A DNA stretch of 64,000 nt from Lamellibrachia columna (lineage: Eukaryota > Annelida > Polychaeta > Sabellida > Siboglinidae). Below, in pieces: positions 62,109-64,000 of the stretch. The notes below the pieces were generated by a model. The model was not told the origin of the DNA. It made no database searches and worked only from the letters and a program-made list of their open reading frames with translations. The stretch covers positions 11,854,553 to 11,918,552 of the forward strand of contig OY759263.1 in the NCBI GenBank assembly GCA_963662155.1, read 5' to 3'. The position numbers and the translations under genes were made by a program. The stretch's first letter is position 1, and each line of letters begins with the position of its first letter.

Positions 62109-62131
62109 CTGAAACAGCGATCATAGAGATG

Positions 62132-62235
62132 TTGTGGCGCTGTGGTTAGAACATCGGACTCTCAATCAAGAGAGTCCGGTTTCGAATCATCTTGCTGTTG
62201 TTTCGAAAAGCTATATAAAAATGTACCATTACCTT
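62132..62235 (+). mobile_element. SINE tRNA head
   Basis: 'gttgtggcgctgtggttaga' + 'acatcggactctcaatc', B box 'ggtttcgaatcat', 'tgctgttgtttcgaaa'. Truncated after the head. Confidence 0.8.
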
Positions 62236-62344
62236 ATGTTCATCACACAACTGCTGGTATGCTATATATTCTCTGGCTGTGGATAGGACCAAGAGTGCAT
62301 TATATATACTACTACAGTGTGTCTTATGATTTACATTCCAAACA

Positions 62345-62575
62345 GCCGTATTCCAGGGCTAATGCAGGAGGTTGTGCGAGTTTTACAGATAGAGACCACC
62401 AGCATTGCCAGTCAATGGCAGGTTACTTTTTTACTGCCTGTGTTATCTTTTATTTCCCCCAGCATAGACACCAGGTAGACAGAACCAACAGCTCATCCAA
62501 AGAACACAGGCCATGTGGGGTGAACGAAAGTGTTGGAACGGCAGCAGGTGCACTGGAACTCCTATCCCATGTCCC
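62345..62575 (-). mobile_element. SINE-body remnant, reverse orientation
   Basis: Shares 'cttttatttcccccagcata' + 'gacaccagg', 'aaagaacacaggccatgtgg' and 'gaacggcagcaggtgcac' with the SINE at 43.5 kb. Confidence 0.7.
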
Positions 62576-62715
62576 ACTTAAATATATATGTGATTTAAAA
62601 ACTAAATTACCTCAAATCATAAGGAAGTTTGTGAAGCTAAGGCAAAACTACTACATACCATATTGGCTTCAATATTTCACGAGAAACAAAGAGGTATGTT
62701 TGGTGGTAGCCTGTA

Positions 62716-63130
62716 CATTGGGCTTGTGGCTGAATGCCCCTTCAGGCCACTCAATACATTGGGCTTGTGGCTGAATGCCCCTGCAGGCCACTCAATACAT
62801 TGGGCTTGTGGCTGAATGCCCCTGCAGGCCACTCAATACATTGGGCTTGTGGCTGAATGCCCCTGCAGGCCACTCAATACATTGGGCTTGTGGCTGAATG
62901 CCCCTGCAGGCCACTCAATACATTGGGCTTGTGGCTGAATGCCCCTGCAGGCCACTCAATACATTGGGCTTGTGGCTGAATGCCCCTGCAGGCCACTCAA
63001 TACATTGGGCTTGTGGCTGAATGCCCCTGCAGGCCACTCAATACATTGGGCTTGTGGCTGAATGCCCCTGCAGGCCACTCAATACATTGGGCTTGTGGCT
63101 GAATGCCCCTTCAGGCCACTCAATACATTG
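62716..63130. repeat. 41-bp minisatellite, 10 copies
   Basis: The unit is 'cattgggcttgtggctgaat' + 'gcccctgcaggccactcaata'; the first and last copies carry CCTTCAGG instead of CCTGCAGG. Confidence 0.97.
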
Positions 63131-63354
63131 CTAATACGCCATCTTTGAGATACATTATATGTTTTATGGGTACATATTTTGACATTTCAAACTTTAATTA
63201 ACATTTATTTGTGAATCGTATATAATAGTGAATTGATCTATATCACATATCATTAAACAATGCATAATTTACACTTTAAAGGGTGGGTATTTGGTTTTAC
63301 TCCATCGACTTGAAAAGGGTATACTTTTACGTAACTTGAAGAATGTTTCTGAAA

Positions 63355-63520
63355 CTGTACTCAGTGGTGCTCAGGAAGATACAGTCTCAAGGACGGTATA
63401 CTGGCAATATGCTCAGAGGGGCCCAGGAAGATATAGTCTCAAGGACAGTATACTGGCAATGTGTTTAGAGGGGTTCAGGAAGATAGTCTCAAGGACGGTA
63501 TACTGGCAATGTGTTTAGAG
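63355..63520. repeat. ~50-bp repeat, 3 copies
   Basis: 'caggaagata' + 'cagtctcaaggacggtatac' + 'tggcaatatg'. Confidence 0.92.
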
Positions 63521-63524
63521 GGGC

Positions 63525-64000
63525 CTGGGCTGAATGCACTTACTGCCCCCCGGGCTGAATGCACTTACTGCCCCCCGGGCTGAATGCACTTACTGCCCCC
63601 CGGGCTGAATGCATTTACTGCCCCCCGGGCTGAATGCACTTACTGCCCCCCTTGGGTTGAATGCCCTTACTGCCCCCCGGGCTGAATGCACTTACTGCCC
63701 CCCGGGCTGAATGCACTTACTGCCCCCCGGGTTGAATGCACTTACTGCCCCCCGGGCTGAATGCACTTACTGCTCCCCCCGGGCTGAATGTACTTACTGT
63801 CCCCCGGGCTGAATGTACTTACTGCCCCCCAGGCTGAATGCACTTACTGCCCCCCAGGTTGAATGCACTTACTGCCCCCCGGGTTGAATGTACTTACTGC
63901 CCCCCAGGTTGAATGTACTTACTGCCCCCCGGGCTGAATGTACTTACTGCCCCCCAGGCTGAATGCACTTACTGCTCCCCCCGGGCTGAATGTACTTACT
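63525..64000. repeat. 25-bp C/G-run array, ~19 copies, continues past the window
   Basis: The unit is 'gggctgaatgcacttactgc' + 'ccccc'. Each unit has 5-7 C next to 3 G, so G-runs sit on minus. Confidence 0.96.

Noticed and set aside
61786..62067. 93-codon plus-strand ORF
   Set aside because: Antisense shadow of CLASP exon 1.

Overview
The window is animal (metazoan) nuclear DNA: intron-rich, with GT-AG splice sites, tRNA-derived SINEs, CR1-type LINEs and hAT/pogo-type DNA elements. Tandem repeats fill roughly a third of it. The mix of CR1 with an SGNH-esterase ORF1, tRNA-SINEs and many minisatellites would suit a marine invertebrate such as a mollusc. That placement is inference; nothing here fixes the species.

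One large gene dominates. It lies on the minus strand between 62.1 kb and 5.1 kb and encodes a CLASP (CLIP-associating protein, a microtubule-rescue factor). I could chain 36 coding exons with matching phases at every junction (3,972 nt, about 1,323 codons plus stop). Its 5' end, including TOG1, lies beyond 64 kb. The order is a TOG2-type domain (62.1-51.7 kb), a linker, a second TOG2-type domain built from exons of almost the same lengths and phases (47.9-41.0 kb), a linker with an SxIP-type motif (SAIP), TOG3 (31.9-13.8 kb), another linker, and the C-terminal CLIP-interacting TOG-like domain (11.4-5.1 kb). The apparent exon-by-exon duplication of TOG2 is the most interesting protein-level observation.

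At the left edge, the last coding exon of an unidentified plus-strand gene (147-271) converges on CLASP. An AATAAA lies at 847, and CLASP has probable poly(A) signals near 4.6 kb.

The introns hold an apparently intact CR1-like LINE (about 52.8-57.2 kb, minus) whose ORF1 ends at a U UUA AAC slippery heptamer directly before its stop, with ORF2 in the -1 frame. They also hold a 1.6-kb non-autonomous hAT element with a perfect 8-bp target duplication (45,513-47,129), a 1.0-kb pogo-like MITE (49,267-50,271), LINE 3' fragments and several SINEs. The largest arrays are a 36-bp array made from the A-box part of a tRNA-SINE (22.85-25.9 kb), a 53-bp array made from the 3' end of a CR1 ORF2 (26.4-30.3 kb), a 37-bp array (16.1-22.3 kb, broken by insertions) and a 14-bp array (41.5-43.2 kb). 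Several intronic minisatellites start at CLASP splice sites and repeat splice-site sequence many times. Very long ORFs inside the arrays (up to 1,077 codons) are artefacts of repeat periods divisible by three.
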